Positions 49,834 through 59,039 of a stretch of 64,000 nt of DNA are shown here, in pieces. The notes under the pieces were generated by a model that did no database searches, had not been told where the DNA came from, and saw only the letters and a list, made by a program, of their open reading frames with translations. Origin of the DNA: a virus. A program made the position numbers and the translations under genes. Every line of letters starts with the position of its first letter. Position 1 is the stretch's first letter. Where the stretch lies: positions 1-64,000 of IMG/VR virus record IMGVR_UViG_3300010885_050060; one strand, written 5' to 3'.

Positions 49834-50394
49834 ATGAACACATTAAACCAAATACTAAACGTTTCTAATTCTATATTAGATCAGCAAGATACTTCTTATA
49901 TCAATAAACATAATTTGTATCATGATACTTCTTATTATCACTTAAACAGTGGAAAAGAGCATTATAGATTGCTAATGTATATTTCTTCTTTATTCACTAA
50001 TTCAATTTTATTTGATGTGGGAACAAATAAATGCATGTCTGCATTGGCTTTGTCTAAAAATGGTACAAATACAGTTAAGACTTATGATATTCTTAAAGCG
50101 TCTCCCGAATATCCTTCTGTAAGCAATATTGAATATATTATAGGGGATTCAACAGAAGATAAAGATTTAATAAATTCTAACTGTATATTTTTAGACGTTG
50201 CTCATGATGGAACATATGAAGATATATTTTATGATCACCTTCGCAACATAAACTGGAAAGGATTTTTACTTTTAGATGATATTCATCTAAACGATCCAAT
50301 GAAAACCTTCTGGAATAGAATAACAGAAGAGAAATATGATGTTACCGATAAAGGTCATTGGAGCGGTACTGGATTAGTAGTTTTCAGAGATTGA
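49834..50394 (+). CDS. Class I SAM-dependent methyltransferase
   Basis: This 186-aa protein has HYRLLMYISSLFTNSILFDV leading into motif I DVGTNKCMSALALSKNG. It continues with VKTYDILKASPEYPSVSNIE and CIFLDVAHDGTYEDIFYDHL, then FLLLDDIHLNDPM. This is the layout of small class I methyltransferases near cephalosporin hydroxylase or macrocin O-methyltransferase types. The glycine-rich loop is altered (GTNKCMS), so SAM binding should be tested. It is the last gene of the plus-strand trio in the island. It ends one base before the convergent gene at 50396. Confidence 0.65.
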   Translation: MNTLNQILNVSNSILDQQDTSYINKHNLYHDTSYYHLNSGKEHYRLLMYISSLFTNSILFDVGTNKCMSALALSKNGTNTVKTYDILKASPEYPSVSNIEYIIGDSTEDKDLINSNCIFLDVAHDGTYEDIFYDHLRNINWKGFLLLDDIHLNDPMKTFWNRITEEKYDVTDKGHWSGTGLVVFRD

Positions 50395-50395
50395 A

Positions 50396-51079
50396 TTACA
50401 ATCCTTGACTAATCATAATACATTCAGGATTTATAACTCCATTACTAAGACTAAGATATTGTAACCATTTATTGCAATATCTAGTTTCATCAAACATATC
50501 AAGATTGGTAGCTATTATACTTGCTGCTGATTGATCGTGCCTGTGTCCCATGCATCTAGAATCTTGTGATTCCGTATTATTTTGATTTGTCCAACTTCCT
50601 TTAAAATAGGGAATCGAATCTTTCCATTGTTTTAAGAATTCTATACTTTTTTCATTGGTAAGATCCAATCCCATAAAACATGCTAAAATTTGATATATTT
50701 TTTCTGATTGATCTCTTGAGATTTTAAAATAATTTAACATCTCATCATTTGTCCACTGAGCACAATTCCAGCCATCCCAAAAAAACATATGTCCATGTTC
50801 TTCTATATAGTCAAATATTGGTTCTAAAGACTTTATTGCATATAATGCCGAATCACACCATAATATACTTTCATATCCTTTTGAAAATGCCTTTTCAAAC
50901 GCTGCTATTTTGAAAGCATACGGAACTTCTTGATGGGTGGGAGAGGGAATTTTACTTTCATCTGTAAATGCAAACATATCTCCCTTGAAATTTTGTTCTT
51001 TTAAAGATTCTATCAATCTTTTTTGTCCATGTGGATACCAACTTCCTTTTGCAAAATTGATAATACATCTTTTTTTCAT
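50396..51079 (-). CDS. Glycosyltransferase-like protein (GT-A type, tentative)
   Basis: This 227-aa protein begins KRCIINFAKGSWYPHGQKRL, followed by FKGDMFAFTDESKIPSPTHQ, KIAAFEKAFSKGYESILWCD and SALYAIKSLEPIFDYI. WCDSALY occupies the place of a DXD site. The late part, DSRCMGHRHDQSAASIIATN, has a His-Asp pair typical of nucleotide-sugar transferases that check synthesis of capsule or glycans. It is the terminal gene of the run that starts at uvsY. Its start overlaps the upstream GT by 4 bases. Confidence 0.55.
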   Translation of the reverse strand: MKKRCIINFAKGSWYPHGQKRLIESLKEQNFKGDMFAFTDESKIPSPTHQEVPYAFKIAAFEKAFSKGYESILWCDSALYAIKSLEPIFDYIEEHGHMFFWDGWNCAQWTNDEMLNYFKISRDQSEKIYQILACFMGLDLTNEKSIEFLKQWKDSIPYFKGSWTNQNNTESQDSRCMGHRHDQSAASIIATNLDMFDETRYCNKWLQYLSLSNGVINPECIMISQGL

Positions 51080-52350
51080 ACTATTGATGTAGTTTGTTTG
51101 CTATTAAATAAATAATAATGCAAAATTTTATCTATATGATGTTCGGTTTTTGCTGATTTACATAAATCTTCAACCCAACACCAATCTTCTGTCAGTGAAA
51201 TGTCATTAAATTCAGTTTTTTTTGCTATTTTACTATTCCACACGCACATATGAAATGGTTTTCTATATACAGGAATTCCCTGATAATATTCAGTATTTTC
51301 ATATTGTAAACCAAAATATACAATTGTAGGAACATCATCATTTATCCGAGTTTCTTGGTTAAATGAAATCACATCAACGTCCATATTTGTTTGTATAGCA
51401 GTTATTATTTCTCTGATGTAGTCATCTGATATATCATCATCATCGTCTATATATGCTATAAACCTTCCCTCACTCATATTTAAAATAGACTGTCTTTTAT
51501 TACCAACTGAACGAGTCTTGTTGTCAATAACAACTAAAATTTCTACTTCAGATTTTACTTTATATTTTTCTATCTGATTTTGTAATTTTTCAATTAAATA
51601 TTTTAACTTATCCATTCTTTCAGGAATTCCTAAAATTAAAATTGAAAATAATTTTTTATTTAAATCATGCAAATCAAAGTTTTTTTCTTTTCGTTTGTTG
51701 TAAGTTTCTTTATCTGTAAAGAAATATGATTCATTTCTTACATATAATTGATCATAATTAGTCTTTTGATATACTGGATGTGCATGTTCGATTATTATTC
51801 TATCTGATCTATAACATTTTTTAAGGTTTAAAGATACATCAGTAAATTCATTGTCACACCATAAGCTAATATAATCCGGATGATATATGTAATTAAAACG
51901 TTCATAATATTTTTTACCCAAAATACAAAGAGTATTGATATTGTTTTGACCTCCATCATTATACCAAAGAACACCATCTAAATTTTTAAAATGATCATTC
52001 ATATCCCCTGTAATGATAGTATCATAACCCCTTTCAATTGGAATCATATCGTCCGATGCTAATAACACTATATCCCATCCTATAATTTTATCCACATCAG
52101 CATTACAGGCTTGAATTTTTGTTTTACTATCACCAAAAAAATATGCTAATTTAATTTTATTCTTATAATTTTCTAATTTACTAATAACAGAAGAATTATT
52201 CATAGTAGAATCATCACTATCCATTGATATTAGAAATGCAATGCTAGAAACATTTTCAGCCATTTCAATATACTTGTCCAATACCGAAAAGAATTTTTCT
52301 GGTCTTCCTCTGGTTGGAAATTTGATTAATAGTTTTAAGTTTGATTTCAT
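51076..52350 (-). CDS. Two-domain glycosyltransferase (GT2-like)
   Basis: This 424-aa protein has two nucleotide-sugar domains. The first, residues about 1-210, begins LLIKFPTRGRPEKFFSVLDK with an acidic SMDSDDSTM and a second ASDDMIPIERG. The second, about 218-424, begins FSILILGIPERMDKLKYLIE, with VIDNKTRSVGNKRQSILN and the DXD-type site FIAYIDDDDDISDDYI, then EDWCWVEDL as the catalytic-base region. Bifunctional GT-A fusions often build a repeating disaccharide. It follows its upstream neighbour by two bases. Confidence 0.72.
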   Translation of the reverse strand: MKSNLKLLIKFPTRGRPEKFFSVLDKYIEMAENVSSIAFLISMDSDDSTMNNSSVISKLENYKNKIKLAYFFGDSKTKIQACNADVDKIIGWDIVLLASDDMIPIERGYDTIITGDMNDHFKNLDGVLWYNDGGQNNINTLCILGKKYYERFNYIYHPDYISLWCDNEFTDVSLNLKKCYRSDRIIIEHAHPVYQKTNYDQLYVRNESYFFTDKETYNKRKEKNFDLHDLNKKLFSILILGIPERMDKLKYLIEKLQNQIEKYKVKSEVEILVVIDNKTRSVGNKRQSILNMSEGRFIAYIDDDDDISDDYIREIITAIQTNMDVDVISFNQETRINDDVPTIVYFGLQYENTEYYQGIPVYRKPFHMCVWNSKIAKKTEFNDISLTEDWCWVEDLCKSAKTEHHIDKILHYYLFNSKQTTSIV

Positions 52351-52352
52351 AA

Positions 52353-52895
52353 TTATGTGCTAGATGGGTAATAGTAATATATTGGACCTTGTATATAAGT
52401 TTCTGTTTTTAACTTTCCTTGTAATCCATGTGAAAATGCTTTATCTTCTGCATAATAAGCATCTGGAAATCTTACATCAAGTGCTATTTCCCTTCTAATA
52501 GGATTTAAATGATTTGGACATCTATAATAAACATCATTTTCTTCAAACCAATCTTGATATCTTAGAGAATGTATGAATTTTTTGGGACCGATGTGCTGTT
52601 GTGTTATAATTCCTTCAATTCCGCAACAATCTGGATTTGATTTTAGTGCTTCTAATATACCAAAAACATAAAAAGGAGAAACCATATCATCATCATCAAC
52701 AAAAACTACATAATCGCCCTTTGCTGCTTCTAGTAGGTCGTTTCTTTTTGCTCCTATGGATCTTTCTCCGTTATCACAAACTGCTAACATTTCCACCGAA
52801 TCATTTGATTGAGCCTTTAGTACTCTGGCTAAATTCTGAAAAACAGGTAATCGTTGGTGTAGTGTTGCTGTTAATATGGACAATCTTTTATTCAT
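52353..52895 (-). CDS. Short GT2-type glycosyltransferase
   Basis: In this 180-aa protein LSILTATLHQRLPVFQNLAR is followed by EMLAVCDNGERSIGAKRNDL and the DXD site DYVVFVDDDDMVSPFYVFGI. A shortened acceptor half contains YAEDKAFSHGLQ. It resembles the second domain of the neighbouring gene at 51076 (SIGAKRNDLLEAAKGDY against SVGNKRQSILNMSEGRF). The two probably arose by duplication. It is small for GT2, so the acceptor domain is minimal. The start lies 41 bases after the upstream gene's stop. Confidence 0.7.
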   Translation of the reverse strand: MNKRLSILTATLHQRLPVFQNLARVLKAQSNDSVEMLAVCDNGERSIGAKRNDLLEAAKGDYVVFVDDDDMVSPFYVFGILEALKSNPDCCGIEGIITQQHIGPKKFIHSLRYQDWFEENDVYYRCPNHLNPIRREIALDVRFPDAYYAEDKAFSHGLQGKLKTETYIQGPIYYYYPSST

Positions 52896-52935
52896 GCTTA
52901 AATTAAGTAATATTTTATACTATTTTATAAAAAAA

Positions 52936-54411
52936 TCAAGTTTTTTTAACTTTAATATGTTTATAATCATTAAATTTTTCTATTGAAATTTCAAAGGACT
53001 TTAAATTTAAGTTAAACAATCCATTGTCTTTTAAATTTGTTTTTCCTGCAATTTCATCTTCTCTTATTTTTCCATTTTTTAAATGTGCTTCCCATTCTAT
53101 AGGATTTTGTATTCGGGGTGTGTGTGGAACAGAATAAAACCTTCCAAACGGATATCTATACACATTTAATCCAGATTTTTTTACTCTTTCTCCTAATATA
53201 TTGTCCTCAGAACCCCAACCCACACAATTTATCGGATAACCATTTACTAACTCAAAATGTTCTCTTCTAAAAACAATCACACCACCCATAAGAGCAGCAG
53301 GATCTTCGATATAGTTGAACTGACTACAATAAGTGCTCATGTGAACAGGATTTACAGGGTATGAGTAATCGGCAACCTCTGGCAATAAGTCTACATCATG
53401 AAAACAGTAGTAATCCGAATCAGGATTTAATAAAAAAGCTATGTTATTAATAAGTCCTTTATTAAAAAGTTCATTATCATTTTGTTCTACTACTATTAAT
53501 TCAAAATTCTCTACTTGTTTTGATATATAATCCTTCAATCTTGGTATTAACAAATCTAATGCCTTTTTCCTATCTCTATATGGTATGATAACAGAAAGTT
53601 TTTTGTTTTTATTTATAGTTTTTTTCCTGCTATAATTTGATTGTAAAAAGGAAAGAGTATTTTCTAATTCATTTTTACTAACAGGCTCTATTTGATTGGT
53701 AAAGTGTCCCCATTTTTTGACAAAATGGTTTGCAGACCTTTCAACATTTTCTTTATAATTTTCTTTGTTGGTTATAGAAGAGTTATCGCTACTTCCTTCT
53801 ATATCTGTTAAATAATCATTACTGTTCAACACGTCAGGGAAATACCAAAAAGGTGGGGCAACGTTTTTCTTTATTAAATTATATTCAAAATCCACATGTT
53901 CAAATGCATTTATATAGGATTCATCAAAATAACCTAATTTTTTAATAAGATTGGCATTTATATACATAAATGCCCCCTGTGGATTGTGATAAAATCCTAC
54001 TTTTGTTCCGTCACACTGCTCTAAGGCATATTTTAATGTTTTTTCGTTACCTGCTACCTTTTCATAACACAAATGATGTATTCCTGTAGAGTTTGCAGTT
54101 TTGATATATTCATCAAATACATTTGAATCTTTAATGATAATGTCATCTTCAACCAGAAATAGATACTCACAATCAAATTTTTCTATTAAAAAATGCAAAG
54201 CATGGTTTTTAGAAACAGAAACTCCCAATTGAGCATTGTGTTTTATGACATAATCACCATCTAATTCATTTACATATGAATTTTTGCCATCATTAACAAT
54301 AACAAGAGCATCTATCCTGTCTCTTGGAATGCTTTTTAATACTTGAGAATAATACTCAGGTCTATTATAAGTTATAATCCCTACGCCAATTTTTCCGCAT
54401 GGTTTTTCCAT
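52936..54411 (-). CDS. Two-domain glycosyltransferase with a GT7 (beta-1,4-galactosyltransferase)-like C-terminal domain
   Basis: In this 491-aa protein residues 1-210 form a GT2-like domain: VGIITYNRPEYYSQVLKSIP and LFLVEDDIII at 84-93. Residues about 270-430 carry IPYRDR at 276-281, HDVDLLP at 338-344, GGVIVFRREHFELVNGYP at 376-393 and GWGSEDN at 398-404. This series matches the family 7 galactosyltransferase layout known mainly from animals. Its order and spacing are good. The overlapping start of the preceding gene (31 bases) shows tight coupling with the rest of the run. Confidence 0.75.
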   Translation of the reverse strand: MEKPCGKIGVGIITYNRPEYYSQVLKSIPRDRIDALVIVNDGKNSYVNELDGDYVIKHNAQLGVSVSKNHALHFLIEKFDCEYLFLVEDDIIIKDSNVFDEYIKTANSTGIHHLCYEKVAGNEKTLKYALEQCDGTKVGFYHNPQGAFMYINANLIKKLGYFDESYINAFEHVDFEYNLIKKNVAPPFWYFPDVLNSNDYLTDIEGSSDNSSITNKENYKENVERSANHFVKKWGHFTNQIEPVSKNELENTLSFLQSNYSRKKTINKNKKLSVIIPYRDRKKALDLLIPRLKDYISKQVENFELIVVEQNDNELFNKGLINNIAFLLNPDSDYYCFHDVDLLPEVADYSYPVNPVHMSTYCSQFNYIEDPAALMGGVIVFRREHFELVNGYPINCVGWGSEDNILGERVKKSGLNVYRYPFGRFYSVPHTPRIQNPIEWEAHLKNGKIREDEIAGKTNLKDNGLFNLNLKSFEISIEKFNDYKHIKVKKT

Positions 54412-55232
54412 ATTTCTTGTAAATTTTTAACAACTTCTTCTTCTGTATATTCATTTTCTACTGGTCCATATCCCTGAACAACCGCAAAATTGTTTTTCTT
54501 AACAAATCTTTGATGGTTTTTTAAGAAATTTTCTGCAAAGTCTTCTTGAGATCTTATCTTGCTATTTTGATGATCAGGAACAATATCTTTAAGATAATTT
54601 TCCGCATCTTGCACGTCAGCAAACCATCTAAAATGCGGATGGTATCCTGCTTTAATTATTTGATACGTGTGATCTACATGTTCCAGAGCATTATAAAATT
54701 GCTCGTCTATGAGTCCAACATCTTTCAAAGTATCTATATGATAATAACTAAATGCTCCTAATATATTTGGATATAGAACAATTTTAGTTTGATCCGGATA
54801 ATTTATAATTCTTCTGGATACTGGATCACCGTTTAAATTTCTATTGTGATTTCCATGAAGTCCAAAATTTAAATGTTTTATTCCGGTTGTCTTTGCTGCG
54901 TTAATATATAAATTAAAAATTTTATGATCTAAAAGCTCAACATCATCTTCCATAAGAAAGACATGTTCACATTCAGAATCACTTAACCTTTTAAGTCCAT
55001 AATTTTTCGCCTTTCCTACGCCTTCCTTTCCCTGAGTGTGTATGACTTCTACCCCTAATCCTTCATAAACGCTATTATCTCGTAAAGAAGGAGGGGTATC
55101 ATCTATTACAATGAGCTTAAAAAAACTACTTTCAAATGTATTGGTGTGTTTTAAGACGGATGTTAGGCTTTTTTGTAAAAAATTATAACGATCACACGTA
55201 ATTAACGCTAAACCTATTTTATTTTTTTGCAT
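54381..55232 (-). CDS. GT2-like glycosyltransferase
   Basis: This 283-aa protein has IGLALITCDRYNFLQKSLTS at the start, then KLIVIDDTPPSLRD and GVGKAKNYGLKRLSDSECEH. The DXD-type site is VFLMEDDVELLDHKIFNLYI. The later HYNALEHVDHTYQIIKAGYH-type region (FYNALEHVDHTYQI) matches the equivalent FINAFEHVDFEYNLIK of its neighbour at 52936. It is therefore a paralogue of that protein's first domain, lacking the GT7 part. Its end overlaps the next gene by 31 bases. Confidence 0.75.
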   Translation of the reverse strand: MQKNKIGLALITCDRYNFLQKSLTSVLKHTNTFESSFFKLIVIDDTPPSLRDNSVYEGLGVEVIHTQGKEGVGKAKNYGLKRLSDSECEHVFLMEDDVELLDHKIFNLYINAAKTTGIKHLNFGLHGNHNRNLNGDPVSRRIINYPDQTKIVLYPNILGAFSYYHIDTLKDVGLIDEQFYNALEHVDHTYQIIKAGYHPHFRWFADVQDAENYLKDIVPDHQNSKIRSQEDFAENFLKNHQRFVKKNNFAVVQGYGPVENEYTEEEVVKNLQEIWKNHAEKLA

Positions 55233-55971
55233 AATTCTTTTGTAATGTTTCTAATGAATGCAATAATTGTTCTTGTGTAACTCCAGTTGGATCATTTTGA
55301 CCGGGTATGTACTTGTTATTGTGAACAAAATACGCATACGACAAAGCAACGCTTCTATGGGTATCTGGAAGTTCTCTGTGTCCTATTCTTTTAATTGAAT
55401 TGTAGCTTTTCTTCAATCCTTCTCCAATTGTTGGATGGTAATTGTCAGGAAGATATACTCCTTTTTTACGCAATCTTATTACGTAATCCAAAACATCCAA
55501 ATCTTTTGTATTGTAGAATCTTTCATCGAAATATCCATTATTACTGATAATACCGGAAAGCATGAACATAAATTCACTATTAAGTTCCGGTGAAGCATAT
55601 AGAGTTGCTCCGCTATTCTCATCTTCCAACGGAAGACCATGCTTTCCATCACCTAGAATAAACCAAGTACCAAATACTTCTCCTAGTTTAATAGTATTTT
55701 CAAAAATCTTAGGATCATCTACTATTTGATTTGAGTGAAGTAAGAAAAAGTATTTGTATTTTTTAATTCTAAACTGAGAAATCAACCAGTTTCTTAGGGT
55801 TGCCATGGAAACTTCTCCATATACTCTATACTGATCGTTTACCATTTTATTTTTTGTTGATGAAACAACAAAAACGTTCTCTTTCAGTTCTGTTGGTATT
55901 GAAGAGTAACAAGAATCCAAGTCTTCTTGTTCATATATATCAATAATTCCTATTCCTATTTTATCATTCAT
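55219..55971 (-). CDS. GT-A-type glycosyltransferase-like protein
   Basis: In this 250-aa protein IGIGIIDIYEQEDLDSCYSS is followed by VSMATLRNWLISQFRIKKYK and YFFLLHSNQIVDDPKIFENT, with HSNQ in the DXD place. ISNNGYFDERFYNTKDLDVL matches the acceptor region of the two GT2-like neighbours. So this looks like a third paralogue whose metal site has changed. It may be inactive or bind a different donor. Its end overlaps the next gene by 14 bases and its start overlaps gp47 by 4 bases, so it is made together with a core recombination protein. Confidence 0.6.
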   Translation of the reverse strand: MNDKIGIGIIDIYEQEDLDSCYSSIPTELKENVFVVSSTKNKMVNDQYRVYGEVSMATLRNWLISQFRIKKYKYFFLLHSNQIVDDPKIFENTIKLGEVFGTWFILGDGKHGLPLEDENSGATLYASPELNSEFMFMLSGIISNNGYFDERFYNTKDLDVLDYVIRLRKKGVYLPDNYHPTIGEGLKKSYNSIKRIGHRELPDTHRSVALSYAYFVHNNKYIPGQNDPTGVTQEQLLHSLETLQKNYAKK

Positions 55972-57017
55972 GCTATTAGTTCTTTGTATAAATTGTTTAG
56001 ATAGTCTATGATATCAGATTTATGCTCAATGTCTATCGAGTTTACAAAATCTTCTATATTTTTCTCCATGTCTAAAAGATTATAATCTATAATGTCAGAA
56101 TTTTCAAGTTTTTCCTCCACAACAGATTTATAATCAAGTTTAAATACCTTTGGATTATATTTTTGTATATTTGCAGTTAATAAATCTATTTTATTATTTG
56201 GAATTTCTTCATCTATTATCAAAGATACCATATTATTTGGTACATTATTCTTTAAATAGTCACCATCCTGTGTTTTATCACGCAATTTACTTAAAAATAT
56301 CTTTATATGTTTAGGCGAAATCGTATTTTCTACAAATTTCAATTCTTCGGTTTCTATATTGAAAATATAAATTCCTCTATCATCACCTGAATCTCCATAG
56401 TTCTGCTGGAACGGACTTCCTACATAAACAATTCTACCTTTATTGTATTTTCTATCATCCTTCTTGTGAAAGTGACCAGAAAACACCAATGGAGATTTTT
56501 CTAAAATATTTGATGATTCAAACCCATGATCACACGTTTTAAAGTTATTCATATAGAAACTTTGAATTTCAAAATGTCCAAAGCAAATATCAGATTTAGG
56601 AATATCTTGAATTGAAGTTCCCCAAGGAATCAAAGAAATTTTTTTGTTCTTATATTCTATAATAAGAGGTTCTTTATCAACAATAGTAATATTTTTCCAC
56701 CCTTTTAGTATGCTGACTGAATTAACATCAGACCTGTCTTTGTAAAAACTGTCATGATTTCCAACCGAAATAAAAATTTTAAAATCCTTTAAAATTTCAA
56801 AAAATTCATTAGCAACCGAAATGGTATTAACGCCTATTTCACTTCTATTGTGAAATATATCACCTGGAATAATAATATCATTTATTCCTGCTTCGGAATA
56901 AACTTTGGTAGCCCATTTAGCAAAATCCAAAACAATATCGTGCCATGTCGAGCTATCTTGACCTAATCCTATATGAATATCCGAAAATATTCCTATGTTT
57001 TTACCTTTTAAAATCAT
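55968..57017 (-). CDS. 47: Recombination nuclease subunit gp47 (Mre11/SbcD-like)
   Basis: This 349-aa Mn-dependent nuclease is partner of gp46; T4 gp47 is 339 aa. The five phosphoesterase motifs are visible: IFSDIHIG near the start, IIPGDIFHNRSE, VGNHDSFY, FGHFEIQSF and SGHFHKKDD. All metal ligands appear intact. It overlaps gp55 upstream and the glycosyltransferase downstream by 4 bases each, so all are co-translated. Separation from gp46 by the island is the unusual point. Confidence 0.94.
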   Translation of the reverse strand: MILKGKNIGIFSDIHIGLGQDSSTWHDIVLDFAKWATKVYSEAGINDIIIPGDIFHNRSEIGVNTISVANEFFEILKDFKIFISVGNHDSFYKDRSDVNSVSILKGWKNITIVDKEPLIIEYKNKKISLIPWGTSIQDIPKSDICFGHFEIQSFYMNNFKTCDHGFESSNILEKSPLVFSGHFHKKDDRKYNKGRIVYVGSPFQQNYGDSGDDRGIYIFNIETEELKFVENTISPKHIKIFLSKLRDKTQDGDYLKNNVPNNMVSLIIDEEIPNNKIDLLTANIQKYNPKVFKLDYKSVVEEKLENSDIIDYNLLDMEKNIEDFVNSIDIEHKSDIIDYLNNLYKELIA

Positions 57018-57652
57018 TCTCTGTTTATACTATTCGTTTTATTATTTTTTACAAGATTATTATAGCCTTCAGAAAACATTAAAAATTCATTTTTATACTT
57101 TTCATGAGTTTCATGTATATGTTTTTCCTTTTTAATTCTATTTCTAAATGCATTGAATGCAATTCTTGTAAAATATGAAAAGGGATTTGTTCCTTTTGTG
57201 TGATTATATTTTTTAGACATCAATGCTTTAAACATTCTGATGACACCATCTCCTACCATCTCTTCTCTGTATGAGTAGTTGATAAAATTAGGAGCATAGC
57301 TTAGTTTGTGAGCAATCTTGCTGACCATTTCTGCTAATTCATTAGAAAGTACTCCACTTTCATAATATTCCAAGATTTTAGTATCAAAATTTTTTGGATC
57401 TACATAAAACTTTTCTTTATCTGTCTTTTTTTTGTTCTTAGGTTTTCTATCATAATCGATTTTGATTTCTACCTCTTCATCATCTTCATCTTTACTAACA
57501 ATTTTATCATCATCTAATCGATCTTCGTCGAAATCATCACTTTCTTGTTTTAGATCTAACCCTAAATACTCGGCTTCTTCTTCTGAGTATTCGATGAAAT
57601 CATCATTTTTTAATGCTTTTGCTTTACGATATGCTTTTCTCTGTGTATTCAT
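57014..57652 (-). CDS. 55: Late-transcription sigma factor gp55
   Basis: This 212-aa sigma factor directs host RNA polymerase to phage late promoters, together with clamp gp45. T4 gp55 is 185 aa. The conserved core is FINYSYREEMVGDGVIRMFK, KGTNPFSYFTRIAFNAFRNR and IKKEKHIHETH, the region 2-like part. The N-terminal 90 residues are an extra acidic then basic segment (DDFDEDRLDDDK, KPKNKKKTDKE) absent from T4. It overlaps uvsW by 29 bases and gp47 by 4. Its presence supports reading the recurrent TAARTATW motif as late promoter cores. Confidence 0.94.
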   Translation of the reverse strand: MNTQRKAYRKAKALKNDDFIEYSEEEAEYLGLDLKQESDDFDEDRLDDDKIVSKDEDDEEVEIKIDYDRKPKNKKKTDKEKFYVDPKNFDTKILEYYESGVLSNELAEMVSKIAHKLSYAPNFINYSYREEMVGDGVIRMFKALMSKKYNHTKGTNPFSYFTRIAFNAFRNRIKKEKHIHETHEKYKNEFLMFSEGYNNLVKNNKTNSINRE

Positions 57653-59039
57653 AATTTTCTGTGTTGTATAATTTTTTTCTTTCTATTAAATGTAATTTTG
57701 CGTATTTCGTATTATCTGAAATATCAAATATGTTTGCCATTGTTTTGGTTGGGTGCAATCGAAGTGCTCTTCCAATGGATTGCATAATTTTTATTTTTGC
57801 TTTTCCTGCTGAAGCAAAAATAATGTTGTGAAGATTTGGAATGTTGATTCCTGTGCTAAAAATTTTTGAAATTGCTATAATGATGACATCATTTCTATCA
57901 TTCATAAGAGATCTTATCTCTTCTCGATCTTGCATCTCTGTAGATCCTCTAATAAAATATATAGGTTTTTTATCCTTAGTTATTTCTTTTATGATGCTTT
58001 CTAAAATTTCTCCATGTGCTAACCTATCGACCATTATAAGAGTGTTATTTGTCAATTTATCTGCTAATTTACAGATGATTTGATTTCTTCTTTCACTATT
58101 AATGATAAATTCCAATTCATTTTCATACGAAGCAGTAGGATTCAATGATGTTGCTTGTTTTGGTCGTGCGGTATGCTGTACATTTAGTATAACAATTTTA
58201 AAATTAGAAATATATTGTTGGTTTTTTAATGTTTGGGTCTTTTGTTCAAAGGTTATCGGTCCTAATTTGCCTATAATATTCCACTGATCTATTTTGCATG
58301 TAGGCATTGTACCAGTAAATCCGAATTTATAAGGGGTTTTTAACAATTTTAAAATTTTATTGATTTCATTACCCTTTTTTAACGAATGGCACTCATCCTT
58401 TATCAACAATTTTACATCTGCTAATATGGACAAATTAGTTTTTTCACTTAATAAAAACTGAGTACCTGCAACAATTATGTTTGCATTGGTATCGAGCTTG
58501 TTATTGCCTGACCACTTCGTTACTTTTGTTAAGCCGTAGGAAATAAAATCATTTGCCGTCTGTTCTACCAACTGTATAGAGGGTACAGTAACCAACACTA
58601 AGGCATCTGGATCGTTCGTGGTTTCTCTGAAGCTCTCAATCAGTCCTGCACATATCAATGTCTTTCCTCCAGCGGTAGGAATGATGGTGACACCCCTTCC
58701 TTGCTTGATTGCTGCTGTTATAGATTGCTCCTGATATTCTCGATAGTCTATAGAAAGTTTCTTTATGATTGGAGTTTCAAATCCACATGAAAATTCTTTT
58801 TTTAAATCCTTGGAAACACCATATTGATAGTTAGAATGTTCAAGATATTTTATAATTTCACCTAGTAAACCCACTTCAAACTTTCCGCTAGGAGTTATTG
58901 AATAGAGTCTACTAGAAACATACGGAACATTTTTTCTAAAAGCAGGATTTGCTATGGAAAAGTTTTCTCTCAATAGACTCAAAACGTCACTATCCGCAAT
59001 TATCTGACCACTGTTTTTTATTAGAGAAAGTTCTATCAT
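57624..59039 (-). CDS. uvsW: UvsW-like superfamily II DNA/RNA helicase
   Basis: This 471-aa branch-migration and R-loop helicase regulates recombination and origin use in T4 (UvsW there is 503 aa). Motif I is PTAGGKTLICAGL, motif II IKDECHSL (a DECH box), motif III FGFTGTMPT, and motif VI QSIGRALRLHP. The N-terminal 100 residues carry an N-terminal domain ending YREYQEQSI, the Q-motif-like entry to the motor. It overlaps uvsY by one base and gp55 by 29 bases. Confidence 0.93.
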   Translation of the reverse strand: MIELSLIKNSGQIIADSDVLSLLRENFSIANPAFRKNVPYVSSRLYSITPSGKFEVGLLGEIIKYLEHSNYQYGVSKDLKKEFSCGFETPIIKKLSIDYREYQEQSITAAIKQGRGVTIIPTAGGKTLICAGLIESFRETTNDPDALVLVTVPSIQLVEQTANDFISYGLTKVTKWSGNNKLDTNANIIVAGTQFLLSEKTNLSILADVKLLIKDECHSLKKGNEINKILKLLKTPYKFGFTGTMPTCKIDQWNIIGKLGPITFEQKTQTLKNQQYISNFKIVILNVQHTARPKQATSLNPTASYENELEFIINSERRNQIICKLADKLTNNTLIMVDRLAHGEILESIIKEITKDKKPIYFIRGSTEMQDREEIRSLMNDRNDVIIIAISKIFSTGINIPNLHNIIFASAGKAKIKIMQSIGRALRLHPTKTMANIFDISDNTKYAKLHLIERKKLYNTENYEYTEKSIS

